DNA from: Sphaerolaimus hirsutus
Taxonomy: Eukaryota; Nematoda; Chromadorea; Monhysterida; Sphaerolaimidae
Reading direction: 5' to 3'
NCBI GenBank assembly: GCA_964036195.1
Contig: OZ038454.1
Span: 7,254,001-7,318,000 of the forward strand
DNA length: 64,000 nucleotides
Positions 1 through 10,791 of this stretch are shown piece after piece (the first letter of the stretch is position 1; every line of letters starts with the position of its first letter). A model generated the notes under the pieces. It was not told the origin of the DNA and did not search any database. It saw nothing but the letters and a program-made list of their open reading frames with translations. A program made the position numbers and the translations under genes.

Positions 1-2
1 CA

Positions 3-1151
3 ATGAGGTTGGACAAAGATGGGCCCTTGTGGTTCAAGAGCCCAGGCAGCAGAGACTTGGTAGAGAAATCACCAGAAGAGGACTGCAGCCACACCACACC
101 GCACCTGTACAGAAATGAACATGGACAATGGAAGTCCGCACATGGAATGGTGCACGTCACAGAGACACCGATTGAAATGACATGGAAAGGACAATGGCAG
201 GCCTTCACGTTTGATGCGCCTCACCTGTTCACCAACATTGTCAACAGAGCGACCAATTTCATGGATGTCAGAGGCCAGATTCAGAGACTACAGAATTTGG
301 AACATGTGCAGAACCAGTTGATCGATTATACAGCAGATATGTCATTGGATCCCAGAGTGATCAGAAATTCAATAGAAGGCATTGGAGCTGGAATTGGACA
401 GACAGCAGCAGGAATTGGCAAAGCATATGGTCATTATATATCTGGAGTGTCAAAAGGGTACACCAACTTTATGGGAGGAATGCTGAAAGGACCCTTTCAA
501 GTGATCATCAACACAATCGCAATGCTGCTGGGAATCACAATCCTGATAGCTGGAATCGTAGCTGCAGGATACCTGTGGTACAATTGGAGAATTGCCACGG
601 GGAAGCCAGTGATCCCACCATGTGTATACACATGCATATGGAAATGCATAGTGTGTCCATTCAAATGCATATGGCTATGCTTCAGAGCCATCAGATATAC
701 TATCAAGAAATCAACTCAGAAAGAGACCAATTATCCACAAAGGAAAGTGCGCAAGACAGAGTTGAGACCAGCAATCAAGAGGAGAGCCAGATCCAACTCA
801 ACACAGTCCGTCAGATTTGCCAGGAGAGCAGAAACAGAGGACAGAATGGCAAAGTCACTATCAGCATACGTTCAGCCAGATGAAAGTTCAGCTGATGAGG
901 GACAAGTCAGAGCCAGGAACAGAGACAGTGTTCACATGCCCGATATCTGCAAATTCACCTCACGCGAATGCGCAGGAAGCGACACGGGCAACTACCTGCT
1001 TCATCATCAGGCTAGGTCGGCGTTGGCATCACCAGCAACCGGACCTGCAACTTCACGCACGCCCACGACTTCGCGCACGACCACGTTCACCACCGAGGCG
1101 ACTGTGGAAACGCCACTCATCACTTTGGCGCCCACCACCACCAGCATGTGA
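3..1151 (+). CDS. C-terminal part of an envelope-like fusion glycoprotein (partial, open at left edge)
   Basis: The frame is already open at the left edge, so the Met at base 3 is probably internal. Visible in order over about 382 residues: a soluble ectodomain end; a glycine-rich stretch around residues 125-160 with IGAGIGQTAAGIGKAYG; one strong transmembrane helix around 165-195 (AMLLGITILIAGIVAAGYLW); a Cys-rich juxtamembrane segment (CVYTCIWKC); then a long basic, Ser/Thr-rich cytoplasmic tail. A Gly-rich membrane-proximal region followed by one anchor and a long tail resembles class III viral glycoproteins (herpesvirus gB or chuvirus G type), including those captured as env by BEL/Pao elements. 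That family assignment is inference. No pol gene is in the window, so an endogenous viral locus and the env of a retroelement to the left are both possible. Confidence 0.5.
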   Translation: MRLDKDGPLWFKSPGSRDLVEKSPEEDCSHTTPHLYRNEHGQWKSAHGMVHVTETPIEMTWKGQWQAFTFDAPHLFTNIVNRATNFMDVRGQIQRLQNLEHVQNQLIDYTADMSLDPRVIRNSIEGIGAGIGQTAAGIGKAYGHYISGVSKGYTNFMGGMLKGPFQVIINTIAMLLGITILIAGIVAAGYLWYNWRIATGKPVIPPCVYTCIWKCIVCPFKCIWLCFRAIRYTIKKSTQKETNYPQRKVRKTELRPAIKRRARSNSTQSVRFARRAETEDRMAKSLSAYVQPDESSADEGQVRARNRDSVHMPDICKFTSRECAGSDTGNYLLHHQARSALASPATGPATSRTPTTSRTTTFTTEATVETPLITLAPTTTSM

Positions 1152-2520
1152 CGTTGCTGCAACAACGGGGTGCAGCAACTCTTCCGCCCGGAGTGTGCTG
1201 ACCGTGGCAAAATGGATGGATAAAGAAATACAGAGAATTGATAATTAGGCTCATATTCGCATATTTACTTATTTGCACTATTTTACCTTTCATGCACTAT
1301 ATTTATTTACCACGCAAAATATCAAATTATATTTCTTGCACTATATTATTTATCCATGGAGAATATTTAATTAGGAAAGTGTTTCATGAGTAATGGATAT
1401 GTTTATGTGAAATATTTAGGTTAAAAAGTCAAATAAGTTATTATTAGGTGTATTAATATGAAATTAGGCTCATTCAACTCGCCATAATTTTCTGATCATT
1501 ATTATATATACATTTACATGGTTTACTTGTAAGTTGGGAAAGTCAAAACTTGTAAATATTTACGTGCTGCGTAATTATCTAGGCTAGCGTCCTAATAGAG
1601 AAATGGTGCCCTGTGTGTAACTAGCATTTACTGTACAAAGCCCTTCGCATAGGCATAATTGTCATAACCTCGCTCACAACTATTTATATTTACTTAATAA
1701 TTATAATACCCCGCTCAATCGAATATATTATAAACTCTGCTCAATTACAATACCCATTTACCTCAAATAAGTCCCAATTTGCTAGACTATTCAACATACG
1801 TTTCCAGGAAGTGATTATTATTATCATGTTGAATATACCTTATTCTATTCACGTCATTAGGAACATTTGCACTACTATTTACAGTTTCAAACCCTAATTT
1901 ATTAGTTCCAATGTGCGTCAATGTTTTCTGACAAATTGAAGCAAATTAGTAAATCGGCCGAGTTTGCCGACTTCGCGCCTCAAGATTAATAGTTTTTCCA
2001 TTAGCCCAATTTGTACCTGGTATTTCTTTACCATAATTATTTGAATGTATGCACGCGCGGTATAAGGCAACTGTTTCGGCTAGATGTGTTTATTTGTTGC
2101 ATTCATGTCTTATTTGTGCATTTGTATTAGGAAATTACTGTAGCTGTTTTTCTATACGTGATTTCCGTGTCTTAGCTACTTTGAGAGTTTTTACTTCAGT
2201 CTGCGGACCCCAAGCTACTGAACGAAAATAAGCTAGCGATAGAAACTTCGACTAGGAAGCTCGCTAGGATTTGCGCTTTGTAACACGCTGTATCTGATCG
2301 AAATAAAGTACCTGAAACAATTCGAACCCCCTTTTCAACACACAACTACGAAATAAACTCAACTTGGCTGTCGACAAGTGGACGTTCGGCAACAACGGGA
2401 AATCAACCACTCTAAAGGCCGTTTCTCACTACGGTCTTGGAGCTGCTGGATTCGGTGGTAGAAGACGCTGATTTCGGTGGCTTCAACACACATGTACACA
2501 TTATGTAAATTTGCTGTCGC
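1152..2520. other. AT-rich non-coding DNA downstream of the env-like gene (possible 3' UTR/LTR)
   Basis: No convincing gene. Poly(A) signals AATAAA lie at 2302-2307 and 2352-2357. This could be the 3' UTR or 3' LTR of the element carrying the env-like gene, but no second LTR copy is in the window to prove it. Confidence 0.35.
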
Positions 2521-2559
2521 TGTCTTAGGGTACTATTCCTTTATAGTTTTGCATTGTAT

Positions 2560-2705
2560 CCTTTTCATAAGAGGGAGGATTTTCTAAGAGGGGGGAGTTA
2601 TTCAAGGGGGGGAGTTATTTTTTCCTCACTCCGCCAGCAGGGGGGACTTATTCAAGGGGGGGAGTTATTCGAGGGGGGGGGGTCTTATTCGAGGATTTGC
2701 GGTAT
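2560..2705. repeat. G-rich repeat fragment (family H type)
   Basis: Runs of GGGGGGG alternate with TTATTC(G/A)AG motifs and end in GAGGATTTGCGGTA. This is a degenerate relative of the TACCGTATT(A/T)CCTCGAA repeats seen throughout 7-33 kb. Confidence 0.5.
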
Positions 2706-2987
2706 CCACTTTGGTTGAATCGTGATCAAATGTAATTTACCTGTTGATATTTTAGAAATTATCTGGTGGGCGTTCTGACTGCAGAATGTTTAGTTTATGA
2801 GTGCGATATTTTCAATCCTTTCATCCTCAGCTCAAAGTCGGCAAGGAACGCGTCAAAGGGACAGAGCGCAGTGAGCAAAGTCCACGCAAAACGGCATCAG
2901 GCTTTCGGTTCGGGTTTTCAACCGGCGTCTTTTGCGTCAAAGTCTGGCCAATCTGCCCCAGCGTCGGGTTGCGGGAGTCCCCGTGAG

Positions 2988-5900
2988 ATGGACTCACCAG
3001 ATGGCAGTATCACCAGGTGCCACTCCCTGACTCTGTCAAATGCCCTGTAAAATGTCAATTGTCACGCAAAATGTCAAAGGTAGTGATGTAAAAAGTGCCA
3101 GGATTTTGGCGCCAAGCGCCGTGGCGCTTTCCCAACCAGCAGCGCCAAGCGCCAATGGCGCCAGAGCAAAATGGCGACATGCTCCAAAAGCTCCATGGTG
3201 CTTTTTGCTTTGGCGCTAGCGCCAAGCATTTTGTTCCTGGCGCCATGTGAAAATAGCACCAAGCACCAAAAGCGCCATGGCGCTTTTCAGTCAAGGCGCC
3301 AAGCGCCAATGGCGCCACAGTAGGATAGCGCTTAGTGCTAAAAGCGCCATGGCGCTAATTGCTTTGGCGCTAATTGCTTTGGCGCTAGCGCCAGACACCA
3401 GTGCCATGGCGCTTTTACATAACTATCAACAAATTATGTAAAATGCCCTGGAAAATGACAAAGGATGATTGCCAGTTTGCAAGGTATTTTACATGACTTT
3501 TGAGATTTGACATTTTACAGGGCATTTTACAGGGTCTGGGAGTGCCCCCAGTGCCAACGTGGTCAACATCTGCGAAATGCAGCCGCTATTCTCAACATCC
3601 GAAGCAAATGTGATGCGTCACATGTGGAAAGTTGCTGCGGCGAGACAAATCGGCGCCAGTATGGTCAAATCTGTGATGAGACACAAGCCGGATTTGTACA
3701 AGAATTTTAATTTGGGGGAGGTCAGTTCTAAAGGTGGATTTAGAGCATAACGACCAATAAAAAAGTGAAACGACAAATTCAGTGTTGACAAATTCAAGAC
3801 ACGAGAACGCTAAGAGATATCATTTACTGAATTGACATTTAAAGTTTAAAGGGGGCAGGCCTGATGCGCACATCTGCCCGATACGCACATTTGCCCGTTT
3901 TTTTCACTTGACACTTTTTCAAGTGATTTTCAGATATGAGTAAAGTGAAAAAAGTTGCGCAATGACATTAGTGAACTTTTTTCACTTCACTCATATCTGA
4001 AAATCACTTGAAAATATGTCAAGTGAAAAACAGTGAAAAATGGCTATTTTTCACTGTTTTTTTTTTCACTTGACACATTTTCAAGTGATTTTCAGATATG
4101 AGTGAAATGGAAAAAGTTCACTAATGTCATTGCGCAACTTTTTTCACTTTACTCATATCTGAAAATCACTTGAAAAAGTGTCAAGTGAAAAAAACGGGCA
4201 AATGTGCGTATCGGGCAGATGTGCGTATCAGTGCACCCCCGTTTAAAGCACTAACTTAAGTATATCTGGCTAACTAACCTGGAATTGGGTCTGAAACTTA
4301 AAATGCGATTTACTCAAAATCGCATTTTGTTGACTTGTCGACTTTTAGAGTTAGACGCCTCAACTTTATTCAATGTGACCGTGCAGGTGGACAGCACGGG
4401 TGCCAAGACGCAGCCCGACGCGGTGTTCAACCAGCCAGAGTTCATCGTGCTCGTGCAGCGGGTGCAGGACATGCTCGAATCTGTTGTATACGCCTTATGT
4501 GAGAATAGAGTGGTGCGTTCTTTTCACCGCCAGAAATGGTTTTGGTATTTTTTATACAATCATTGCTGGAAAAATTTGTGTCATATTAATTGCTCCGCAT
4601 AATGGATGGCATAGTGACATTTTATGGGAGTTTGTCTTCAGTTTTCAGTTCGTTTCATAATGGCGCCAACAATTTTTGCATCATTAAAAACGCCAGGAAA
4701 AACGTTAACTTTCGTTAACAACTAAAAACGTGTGCCCATACATTTCCAATGCTACGCGAAGGAAATGCGCTAAGTCTAAAGCTCAACTCCGTATTTCTTC
4801 TGATAGAACGGCTCACTTTTATAGAACGGCAGGTTTTGGTACATTTTTGCACTCACGAAAACAATAGGACGGCAGCCTCCAATAGAACGGCACCTCCAAT
4901 AGATATTACGTTGGACGAGAGCAAGAACACAAAAATATTAGAACTCCAGCTGCCGGTTCCGCAAGTGGACAAGTTAAGAGTTAAAACATAAGAGTTGAGT
5001 AAAATGACAAATGGCAAGTTAAGAGTAAAGTTAAATGATAAATGATGAGTTAAGAGACAAGAGTAAAGTTAAATGACAAATGATTAGTTAAGAGATAAGA
5101 GTAAAGTTAAAAGTCAAGCAAGTGTATCCAAATCTTATTCTTTCGTATCCAAATCTTGTTTTTTTTTGTATCCAAATCTTATGTCGAAAAATTAGATTTG
5201 GATACAAATACATAAGATCTGGATACGAAAAATAAGATTTGGATACACTTGCTTGACTCTTAACTTTACTTTTATCTCTTAACTAATCATTTATCATTTA
5301 ACTTTACTCTTAAACTTACTCTTGTCTCTTAACTAATCATTTATCATTTAACTTTACTCTTAACTTGCCATTTGTCATTTTACTCAACTCTTAACTTTTA
5401 ACTCTTAACTTTTCCACTTGTGGAACTGGCCCCAGGTTGCAAAACATAGAGCGATTTCCCTCTTCCAAGCACAAATTTGAAAACTCAATCACTGCCATGA
5501 TGATGTTTGTTGCATTGCGAAAGCAAACGGCCAATACCTTGCAGTCGTGGGCGAGCGGGGCGTGCCGCCGCGTGGGCGCCATGCACCTGCACAAGGGCGT
5601 CAACTTCACCGCCGACAACTGGCTGCAGTTCAAGCGCGCCGCAGTGGGCGTGTTCATGGGCGAAAATCAGAGCCAGGTCACGCTTTGTTGTATTTATTAT
5701 ACCTGAGATCTTCCATGCGCGATTGTTGTGTCGGAAATTAGTGCCGTTATCGATGTGAACTGCATTTCAGATGACCTTTCTATTAAATTTTTCGCTAGGG
5801 ACTCACGCAAAGGTCGGTAATGCAAAACTTGTATTTTTGATATGCTGGAATGTGACATTCATCGACTCAAACCATAAAATCGCGTTCAATCAGACAAATG

Positions 5901-6878
5901 GTGAATCGTGCTACTCGCAAAAAAAAACCCGCCAATATTTCAAAAACCCAATATCAACACAGGACCAGGATCAATGTAACAGCTGCGCCCAGGGCCACAA
6001 TACCTTTCAAAGCCACCGCTGTCGCTGTGCTACAAACAGACAACGCGGTCATTTGGCAGATGGTCAAAACACTTGGCACACTGCCCACCAGGTACGGGAT
6101 TTGATTAGCCTAAAATGCGTTTCTCGGGTTACCCGATTCATTGCAATTCGCAATCTGAAATCATGCGTTTCCCGTTTGAATGTATCGATCTACCGTTTTC
6201 CCCAATTACGTTAGCTCCCCCTTAAATCACACATTTCCATGAATAACTCCCCTTTTTGATTGAACTGAGGAAACTACAACGCACTTGTCTTCTAAATACA
6301 TTGGAATTACTTTCCGTCGCAGTTTTGCATATGCGGAAACGAGAAACGTACAAAACGGTAGTATTTATGTACGGTGAAAATTGTGATGAAAAACATCCTA
6401 CTTCCTCCTCGAATTTTGCTGGCGAATAATTTCCGTGCGATTATTTCGAGAAAATGCGGTAGTTCTGGGGCCAGTGCCGCAAATTGAGAAGTGAGAAGTG
6501 GAATGGCAGATGCGAAGTGAAATGGCAAAAGCGAAGAGAGTTGAGAAGTAAAATGGCAAAAGCGAAGATAAATTACTTTTTATTTCTATTTTTTTACTTT
6601 GCTTTTGCCAATTCACGTGCCATTTCACTTCACTTTTGCCAATTTACTTCGCTTTTGCCATTTCACTTGGTCAATTAGCGGAACTGACCCCTGTTTGACT
6701 GGTGCCGTTCAGACTCAGAACTCCCGGATAGTGTGATAAATCGAGATCCGAAAGAACGTTGTTTTCTAATCATATTTCGTCGCAGAAGCTTCAAGTGAAT
6801 GCACTGTCGGAAAGGCTGATGAGATTTGTGATCGGTGAAATGAAGGCCGGATTTTTTGCCGCTGTTACAAGAACCTAG
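2988..6878 (+). CDS. Globin, five exons in this reading
   Basis: Exons 2988-3016, 3552-3720, 4387-4482, 5545-5676 and 6786-6878 join in frame to about 172 codons, a normal single-domain globin length. The first junction splits a codon; the other three fall between codons. Acceptors are ...CCCCCAG, GTGCAG, TTGCAG and GTCGCAG. Donors are GTGCCA, GTCAGT, GTTGTA and GTCACG, of which the third and fourth are weak. Globin landmarks: helix A/B (TSEANVMRHMWKVAAARQIG), P-D-L-Y-K-N-F with the CD1 Phe, helix E (EFIVLVQRVQDML), helix F with the proximal His (GAMHLHKGV), and an amphipathic helix H before TAG (ALSERLMRFVIGEMKAGFF). The residue aligned with distal E7 His appears to be Leu. Introns hold elements D, C and C2. 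The start ATG at 2988 has a good context, but the frame stays open to about 2766. The weakest points are the ends of exon 3 and the N-terminus. Confidence 0.75.
3018..3547. mobile_element. Family B inverted-repeat element B1 (forms globin intron 1)
   Basis: Termini TGCCACTCCC... and ...GGGAGTGCCC are inverted, followed inward by CCCTGTAAAATGTCAA and its complement. It is flanked by CCAGG (3013-3017) and CCAGT (3548-3552), a 4/5 target duplication. It contains A-family element A1. No coding capacity. The outer flanks form CAG|GTGCC and CCCCCAG|T. Confidence 0.7.
3081..3425. mobile_element. A-family GCGCC-rich hAT-like MITE A1, nested in B1
   Basis: Starts TAGTGATGTAAAAAGTGCC, is packed with GGCGCCAAGCGCC-type motifs, and ends GCGCTTTTACATAACTA, a mutated form of the terminal CATCACTA. 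No clear target duplication. Shorter (345 bp) than the roughly 930-bp full copies. Confidence 0.65.
3851..4240. mobile_element. Family D foldback, 390-bp palindrome-like element in globin intron 2
   Basis: Left arm GGGGGCAGGCCTGATGCGCAC and right arm GTGCGTATCAGTGCACCCCC. The arms continue through ATCTGCCCGATACGCACATT and CACTTGACAC...TCAAGTGATTTTCAGATATGAG almost to the centre. A perfect 7-bp GTTTAAA duplication lies on both sides (3844-3850, 4241-4247). Confidence 0.8.
4785..4915. repeat. Repeat with CCAATAGAACGGCACC motifs
   Basis: CCGTATTTCTTCTGATAGAACGGC is followed by TAGAACGGCAGG and CCAATAGAACGGCACC. A second copy lies at 26667-26767, and its terminus reappears inverted at 7441-7464. 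Confidence 0.55.
4951..5431. mobile_element. Family C foldback element in globin intron 3
   Basis: Termini TGCCGGTTCCGCAAGTGGA and TCCACTTGTGGAACTGGCC, then long inverted arms of AAGTTAAGAG/CTCTTAACTT and ATCCAAATCTTA/TAAGATTTGGAT. Flanked by CCAGC (4946-4950) and CCAGG (5432-5436). Confidence 0.75.
6469..6689. mobile_element. Family C-related foldback (C2) in globin intron 4
   Basis: Termini GGCCAGTGCCGCAAATTGA and TCAATTAGCGGAACTGACC, with inverted arms of GCGAAGTGAAATGGCAAAAG type. Flanks TCTGG and CCTGT look like decayed copies of CCTGG. Confidence 0.65.
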
Positions 6879-7057
6879 ATTTTTAATGAAACACCTGCTT
6901 ACCGTAGTTCTTCTAATAGAAGTAGGGCCCTTTTTAATCCTTTCATGAACTTTTTACCCGCCATTTTATTGGAGATGCCCTTCTAGAATTATTTATTGAA
7001 ATCTAGAATTCTATTATTCAGAACTAGGACACAGGGGTTGTTTTGCATATTTACTGT
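6879..7057. other. Intergenic DNA after the globin stop codon
   Basis: No gene seen. Contains TACCGTAGTTCTTCTAATAG, a repeat terminus, at about 6900. Confidence 0.4.
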
Positions 7058-7464
7058 TACCGTATTACCTCGAATTAAGCCCCCCTCTAATTTACCCCCC
7101 CCCCCCCTCAATATGGGCTTGGGAAATAATACCCCCCTCGAAATACCCCCCCCCCTGGAATGAAGTACATCATGTATGCAATGTACATGATGTATTAATT
7201 GCGACCAAAGCCATCACAACTACATATAGAGACTACCTAGTTTGTGTACCGATGCACGTTGATATGTCCTAATATATCCTGTCTGAATGCATTTATTACC
7301 TGTTTTGGGTACATAAATGCCCACTCTTCACTACAATACTTACGAGCATTTCTGACAGAATAATACCCCCCCTCGAATACCCCTCTCGAATTAACCCCCG
7401 TGAAATTTTGCTGGCGACGACAAAAACTGAAAAGTAGTGCCGTTCTATTAGAAGAAATACGGTA
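7058..7464. mobile_element. Family H element H1a (TACCGTATTACCTCGAA ends, poly-C/G)
   Basis: Starts TACCGTATTACCTCGAATTAAGCCCCCC, carries ATGTACATGATGTATTAATTGC in the centre and C-rich blocks, and ends in AGAAGAAATACGGTA. Related copies are at 10792-11233 and 13166-13565. Confidence 0.65.
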
Positions 7465-7984
7465 CTTGGTTTCATTCTGTAAGGAACTATAGATAAACAA
7501 TGTTTTGTTCTTTAAATGCTCCAATCCATACCAGATATTTTATTTATGTACAAGATATTTTATTAATTTAAAGGTCAAATTCACATGTATTTGTTGTCAT
7601 TTCGCCAAGTTCGTTATTTGATTGAAGTGTTACAATCGCTGTACTTGTATACATTTCATTTATTAAGTATTATACTGCTGTCGGCGACACTGTGGGTATG
7701 ATAATAACTACAAATGACTGACATAATAAAATAAAATAACAAACCATTGTATTCAAAAGTACGACGATCCCACGTAAGACGTTCATCATTATCTAACACA
7801 TCAAGAACAAAAAATAAAAAATGGTCAAATTATAGGAGTACAGGTAGTGATTATTTTTCAACAGATTGTACCAAAGACACAGAAAGAGTAAAAAATAGTA
7901 AAAGTACAGAAAAACCAAGTACAAAAAAATTGAGATGGCGATAACCAACTACTGTCAACTATTCTGTAAACTACCTTTTGCAAC
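7465..7984. other. AT-rich intergenic DNA
   Basis: No supported gene. A short open frame at 7747-7944 is Lys/Ser-rich and low in complexity, and is not called. Confidence 0.4.
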
Positions 7985-8942
7985 CAGGGTTGGTTTTATA
8001 AAAATCATTTGTATACAAATTGTATAAAAATTGTATAAAAATGTATTTTATTTGTATTTTATTCTTGTTTCATTTTATTTTATTTTATTTTATTACAAAA
8101 TCATAATAAAATAATAAAATGGAACCATTTTACAAAAATTTTACAATAATGTACAGAAATTTTACAAAAAATCAGAATATTGCATGCAAGGCCAGAAAAA
8201 CTTTATAATTAGACCTAAACATGAAAAACGGGTGACAAATCTTTCCATTACTTTGCAGAACTTACATGCAGTAGGTAGTTGCATGCAATAAGTAACAATT
8301 ATTGATAATAATGGTTTGCATTTTCAGTAGAAGGAGTACTGGAGTGTGCGGGGACATTTGTAAAATGTCATGCAAAGTGTCAATTGTCATGATGAATGTC
8401 ATGCAGTGTCAATTGTGTATCCGAATCTTGTGTTTTTGTATCCAAATCTTATGTTTTTGTATCCAGATCTTATTTTTTGTGACCAAATGTTGACATAAGA
8501 TTTGGATACAAAACCAACAACAAGATTTGGGTACAAAACATGATTTGAATACAATTTGCTTGACAGTTGCCACTTTAATTCTTATTTGCCATGACAATTA
8601 ACACTTTACTTAACATTTGTCTTGACGATTGATGCTTTGCATGACATTTCATATGACATTTGACACTTTACAGGGCTTGGTACTGATCCAGCTCCATGGA
8701 TAAACATGTTGAACCATAAGCAAGAAAAGAAAAATTTTACAAAAATTATGAATTTTTATACAATTTTTACAAAAATATGAATTTGTATACAATTTTACAA
8801 AAATTTTACAAAAATTCGAATTTTTATACAATTTTTATTTTTATTTTGAAATTTTGCATTTTATTTTATTTTATTTTATTCTCAAATTTTCCATTTTATT
8901 TTTATTTTATTTTTATTTTTTTCTGAGATTTTGCCAACCCTG
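7985..8942. mobile_element. hAT-like non-autonomous element M
   Basis: Inverted ends CAGGGTTGG...CCAACCCTG lie inside a perfect 8-bp duplication TTTGCAAC (7977-7984 and 8943-8950). The interior is T/A-rich ATTTTACAAAAATT repeats plus a nested family B element. No transposase. The first bases fit the hAT terminal consensus, and 8-bp duplications are a hAT hallmark. Confidence 0.85.
8337..8687. mobile_element. Family B element B4 nested in M
   Basis: Inverted arms of TGTCATGCAAAGTGTCAATTG type surround GTATCCAAATCTTATG/CATAAGATTTGGATAC. It ends CACTTTACAGGGCTTGGTACTGAT before CCAGC. The left boundary is approximate. Confidence 0.55.
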
Positions 8943-9133
8943 TTTGCAACTTCACAACTCACCTGATAACCCATTTTCCCATGCTAATCGCACACATTTG
9001 TGGGTTTGCCCAAATCTTGGGTATACACACTTTTAGTAAGGAAGGACATTGTTTTGATACATCAGTGAGGATATATCATAAATATATAGTGAAAATGTTT
9101 ACTTACACGTATCATTTAGGTGTTCTACCTAAA

Positions 9134-9563
9134 TACCGTAAATGCTCTATTAGGACGACTCCCCTCCAATAAAGCGACCTCTCCAATAGTACGACCCCCT
9201 TTGGCACGTTGCCTATATATAAAGCGACCCTCTCCAATTATGCGACCCCCTCCAATAATGCGACCCCAAAGAAAAAACAACAACAAAAAATGGACGTAGG
9301 AAAATGATGTCGCAATATTCGGACGCTGCTAATTCGACTTTTGCCGCAAATTTAGCAAATTTTGTGGCTTTGTGGTGATTTTTGCTTTAAAATGTTGTTT
9401 TACGATGCCATGCTCATACGAGTTAAATGAACAGTTGAGTTGTTGAGGTGTCGAAAAATACAATGCGACCCTCTCCAATAAAGCGACCCCTCCAATAATG
9501 CGACCCCCAAAAATGTGCTGAAAACAATAAACCGACGGTCGCCTTATTGGAGCATTTACGGTA
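9134..9563. mobile_element. Family G element G1 (TACCGTAAATGCTC ends)
   Basis: Inverted ends TACCGTAAATGCTCTATTAG and TATTGGAGCATTTACGGTA, with CTCCAATAATGCGACCCC repeats inside both ends. Other copies are at 18265-18823 and 23267-23438. Confidence 0.7.
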
Positions 9564-9564
9564 G

Positions 9565-9869
9565 GTTATTATTTGTATACAGTAAATCAATGACAGTTCC
9601 CATTCAAAAAGTACACGTTGCTACTGCTGTAATACCACTGGCTATTTGATGAGCACGTCGCTGTAACTGATGTCTGGTGAAGTGTTTCTAGTTACAGTAT
9701 TTAAACACTTTATTCATAATTTATTTCGTTGAAATACCCCCAGGGGGGTTTATTATTCCGCCATCAAGTTTTGAGGGGGTTTATTCGGTTTAGCTTTAAT
9801 TTTTACAACATTTTTTTGCCAAACTGTAATTTTTCTACTATGGCATTTTTGTTTCAGTTCACTCCAAAC
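9565..9869. other. Intergenic DNA with a short G-rich repeat scrap
   Basis: No gene. 9736-9785 has AATACCCCCAGGGGGG and TTTGAGGGGGTTTATTC, family H motifs. Confidence 0.35.
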
Positions 9870-10749
9870 TAGTGATGGAAAAGCGCCATGGCGCTGGCGC
9901 CTGGCGCTAGCGCCACAGCAAAAAGCGCCATGGCGCTTTTGGCGCTTGGCGCTAAAATGCTCTGGCGCCATTGGCGCTTGGCGCCGGGATCTGAGAAAGC
10001 GCCATGGCGTTTTAGGGGCTTGGCACCATTTTCTGGTGGCGCTATTGGCGCCTGGCGCCAGCATTTTAAATGGCGCCAAAAAAGCGCCAACCATAATTAT
10101 AAAAACCCCAGGAATAAGTCTACTAAACAAGTGGACTTCACGATTTCTTGCACCTAACAAAATTTTTGTTCCCAAGCCCTGTTAAAGTTGCATTTGATCA
10201 CTGTGAGTACCCTAAAAACGTCGAAATGTTGCATAGGTAGGCTGTCCAAAATTGCTCCTCATTTACTCACAATTCCAGCTACCGTATATCCTCGAATAAG
10301 ACCCCAGTGAGTTATCATTTCGTCAGTAAGTTTTGGAGGGGAAGTTACTCAAGTGGGTGTTAATTAAGGTGGGTCTTTTTCAATTTACCCCCTCGAAATT
10401 ACCACCTCGTATTTACCCCTTGAAATTCACCCAGGTCTTAATGAGCTGGAGAAATAATACTGCCCCCTTGAGATGCACTCCCACCGAAAATGAGTGTATC
10501 TACCCAATCTAACCCCCTTGATTTTGACTCTCGCGGAGGTTGGGTAGATAGCTGGAAAAAAATTTCCGGGATGGGGCTGTTTGGGACATCGTGCTGCACA
10601 ATAAAAAGCGTTTTTACTTTGGCGCTGGCGCCATTGGCGCTTGGCGCTATAGCTTCCTGGCGCCATTGGCGCTTGACGCCGTGGTCCAGAAAAGCGCCAT
10701 GGCGCTTTTGGCGCTTGGCGCTAAAAGCCTGGCGCTTTTTCCATCACTA
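9870..10749. mobile_element. A-family hAT-like element A2
   Basis: Ends TAGTGATGGAAAAGCGCC and GGCGCTTTTTCCATCACTA. GCGCC-rich subterminal blocks lie at 9880-10090 and 10600-10740 in opposite orientation. Flanks CTCCAAAC and GTCCAAAC (one extra C) are a near 8-bp duplication. The centre holds TAGATAGCTGG repeat sequence. No transposase. Confidence 0.75.
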
Positions 10750-10791
10750 CGTCCAAACAACACTTTGTCGCTAATATCTCTCAATTTCGTT

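Noticed and set aside
1152-2490. Defined 3' LTR after the env-like gene
   Set aside because: Poly(A) signals are present, but there is no partner LTR, polypurine tract or target duplication to set boundaries.
5898-6104. Extra globin exon (VLQTDNAVIWQMVKTLG)
   Set aside because: The helix-like frame ends in a phase that does not fit the last globin exon (it would give an immediate stop), and the four downstream junctions already give a normal length.
9753-10185. Open frames rich in A, K, R and W (MALLALGAKM-like) in A-family blocks on both strands
   Set aside because: They are translations of the GCGCC subterminal repeats of hAT-like elements and recur in every copy in all frames; not genes.
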